From positions 15,201,863-15,265,862 of the forward strand of contig NC_064535.1 in assembly GCF_023856365.1 (NCBI RefSeq): a stretch of 64,000 bases of DNA, written 5' to 3'. Positions 62,801-64,000 of the stretch are shown here, in pieces. Positions within the stretch are counted from its first letter, which is position 1. Each line of letters begins with the position of its first letter. A program made the position numbers and the translations under genes. This stretch comes from Brienomyrus brachyistius. Taxonomy: Eukaryota > Chordata > Actinopteri > Osteoglossiformes > Mormyridae. Below the pieces are notes generated by a model. The model was not told the origin of the DNA. It did not search any database and saw only the letters and a program-made list of their open reading frames with translations.

Positions 62801-64000
62801 TGCTGTTTGCAAAGAATATAATTGCTATCTAAATGAATATTTACCCTCTTTAAAATAGAATTATGTCTTAATCATGTTTTTATTGGGTGCCATGAATGCA
62901 TATCCTAAGATCCCCGTTCAAATATTTGCTTAATTCTTTCACACTCACATATTGTGATTTAATGAAGTTTTAAGTGTAATAAAGAAATCTTATTATAACA
63001 AGGACTCAGTGTTAATATCCTCCCAGTGGTCGAAACCGATAAGCCAGACCGTTTTTTTTTTTAATTCCCCACCAAAAGCATCAGTGACATGAACCTTTCA
63101 TTAAAGGGCACTTTATTATGAGAAGAGATGATCCAGCGTAACGTTCATGGTAAGAATCCTCTGGAATTTTGCAATGGTCTACAGGATTCCCCTGTACCCT
63201 GGTACTCAACCGCTGGGCACCGTGCGGCCCTTGCTTTTTCAGAAATGTCTCCCTGCCTACACTGTTCCACTGTGAAGAAGGACGTGGACAACAATGACAG
63301 TGTCATGCATGACTAAGCGAGATATTTCCTGTTAAAGGTGCCACAAAATAAAGGAGAGGTGATAAGGGAGATGTTCGTACTATGCTCTGTAAGGCCTTCT
63401 CATACAAATGTAGATCATTTGAGCACCTAAATGCCAGTCAGCAAGCGCTAATTCATCACAATCTGAGCAGGGAGGGCCTCAATGCAGCATTATTAGCCAG
63501 TGTCGTTCTGCTACTACAGGAAAACACTAGCTGGGTATTTACAGCCCTCAGTGCACTAGCTATACCTACATTGTAGACTCGGTGCTGCTACCTATTTTTG
63601 GCTGTGGCTTGGCCCCAACCTGGAGAAGCCATCAATGAATCTAGGACAGTGATGTTGAGCATCTTAGAGAAAGGAGACCAGCTTCAGGCTAAGCTTCAGC
63701 TTCTCTCCATAATACTGTAGGACTGAAGGCCATCCTTTAGTACTATTCAGGGGTTTAAACCCCAGGTAGTATAGATGAAACCCATTGTAAAGGATCAGTA
63801 AGAGTAAGACTGAGGTGCAGATGTCAATGAGATTTTAGTTTAGATGGAGCAGAGTGTTCTGATCAGCACACATACAGCGGGACTAAGCGAGTCACGTGCC
63901 CCAGGCCACAGATGGCGGTGAATAACGAGCTGAGGTTCACAGCATCAAGAAGGGCGTCTAAAAGCGGCGGATGATTCAGTGTGTTATGTAATATGGTCGG
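62801..64000. other. Single-copy-looking intergenic DNA to window end
   Basis: No gene is supported. The part near 63,380-63,560 looks unique and well balanced and is noted as a possible conserved non-coding element. Confidence 0.45.

Overview
This 64 kb window looks like intergenic DNA from a teleost fish. The evidence is its repeat content: a Ty3/gypsy LTR retrotransposon and older LTR relatives, a Rex3 LINE, a Tc1-type transposon with its transposase on the minus strand, DANA/Mermaid-type (V-SINE) tRNA-derived SINEs, a palindromic MITE, and many (GT)n and (TA)n microsatellites and poly-G/poly-C tracts. I found no convincing host protein-coding exon, rRNA or functional tRNA gene. Almost all short open frames are chance ORFs, frames inside microsatellites, or shadows of the retrotransposon genes.

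Layout. 1-4,255: a 61-bp minisatellite (about 70 copies) with a higher-order period of 10-11 monomers. 4,256-38,790: mostly single-copy-looking DNA with scattered microsatellites, three copies of a '(GT)n - core - (GT)n' repeat, two copies of a palindromic MITE-like repeat, one 'CAGTGTTTCC' MITE and SINE remnants. 38,790-42,220: SINE-rich DNA with one well-preserved V-SINE flanked by target-site duplications and two short minisatellites, one of them apparently amplified from SINE-tail sequence. 44,745-47,100: a LINE-tail remnant, a decayed Tc1 element and a second V-SINE with a 12-bp target-site duplication. 47,441-52,903: decayed LTR elements, including a gypsy relative whose upstream half is replaced by a 5'-truncated Rex3. 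53,344-60,927: a young-looking Ty3/gypsy element on the minus strand. It has 1,033-bp LTRs with no differences that I could see, gag and pol open, and all catalytic residues present. 60,928-64,000: repeat flank, a tRNA-like Pol III promoter remnant, a pyrimidine-rich stretch and unique DNA.

The only genes that work together are in the gypsy element. The right-hand LTR supplies a TATA-like box and a CRE palindrome. The transcript would run leftward through a tRNA-Ser primer-binding site, gag (coiled coil, CCHC knuckle) and then, in the -1 frame, pol (protease, reverse transcriptase, RNase H, integrase), ending at an AATAAA in the left LTR. The most interesting points are the duplicated primer-binding-site motif inside this element's U5, the lack of a target-site duplication around otherwise identical LTRs, the higher-order minisatellite, and the Rex3 that abuts an old LTR exactly at its terminal base.
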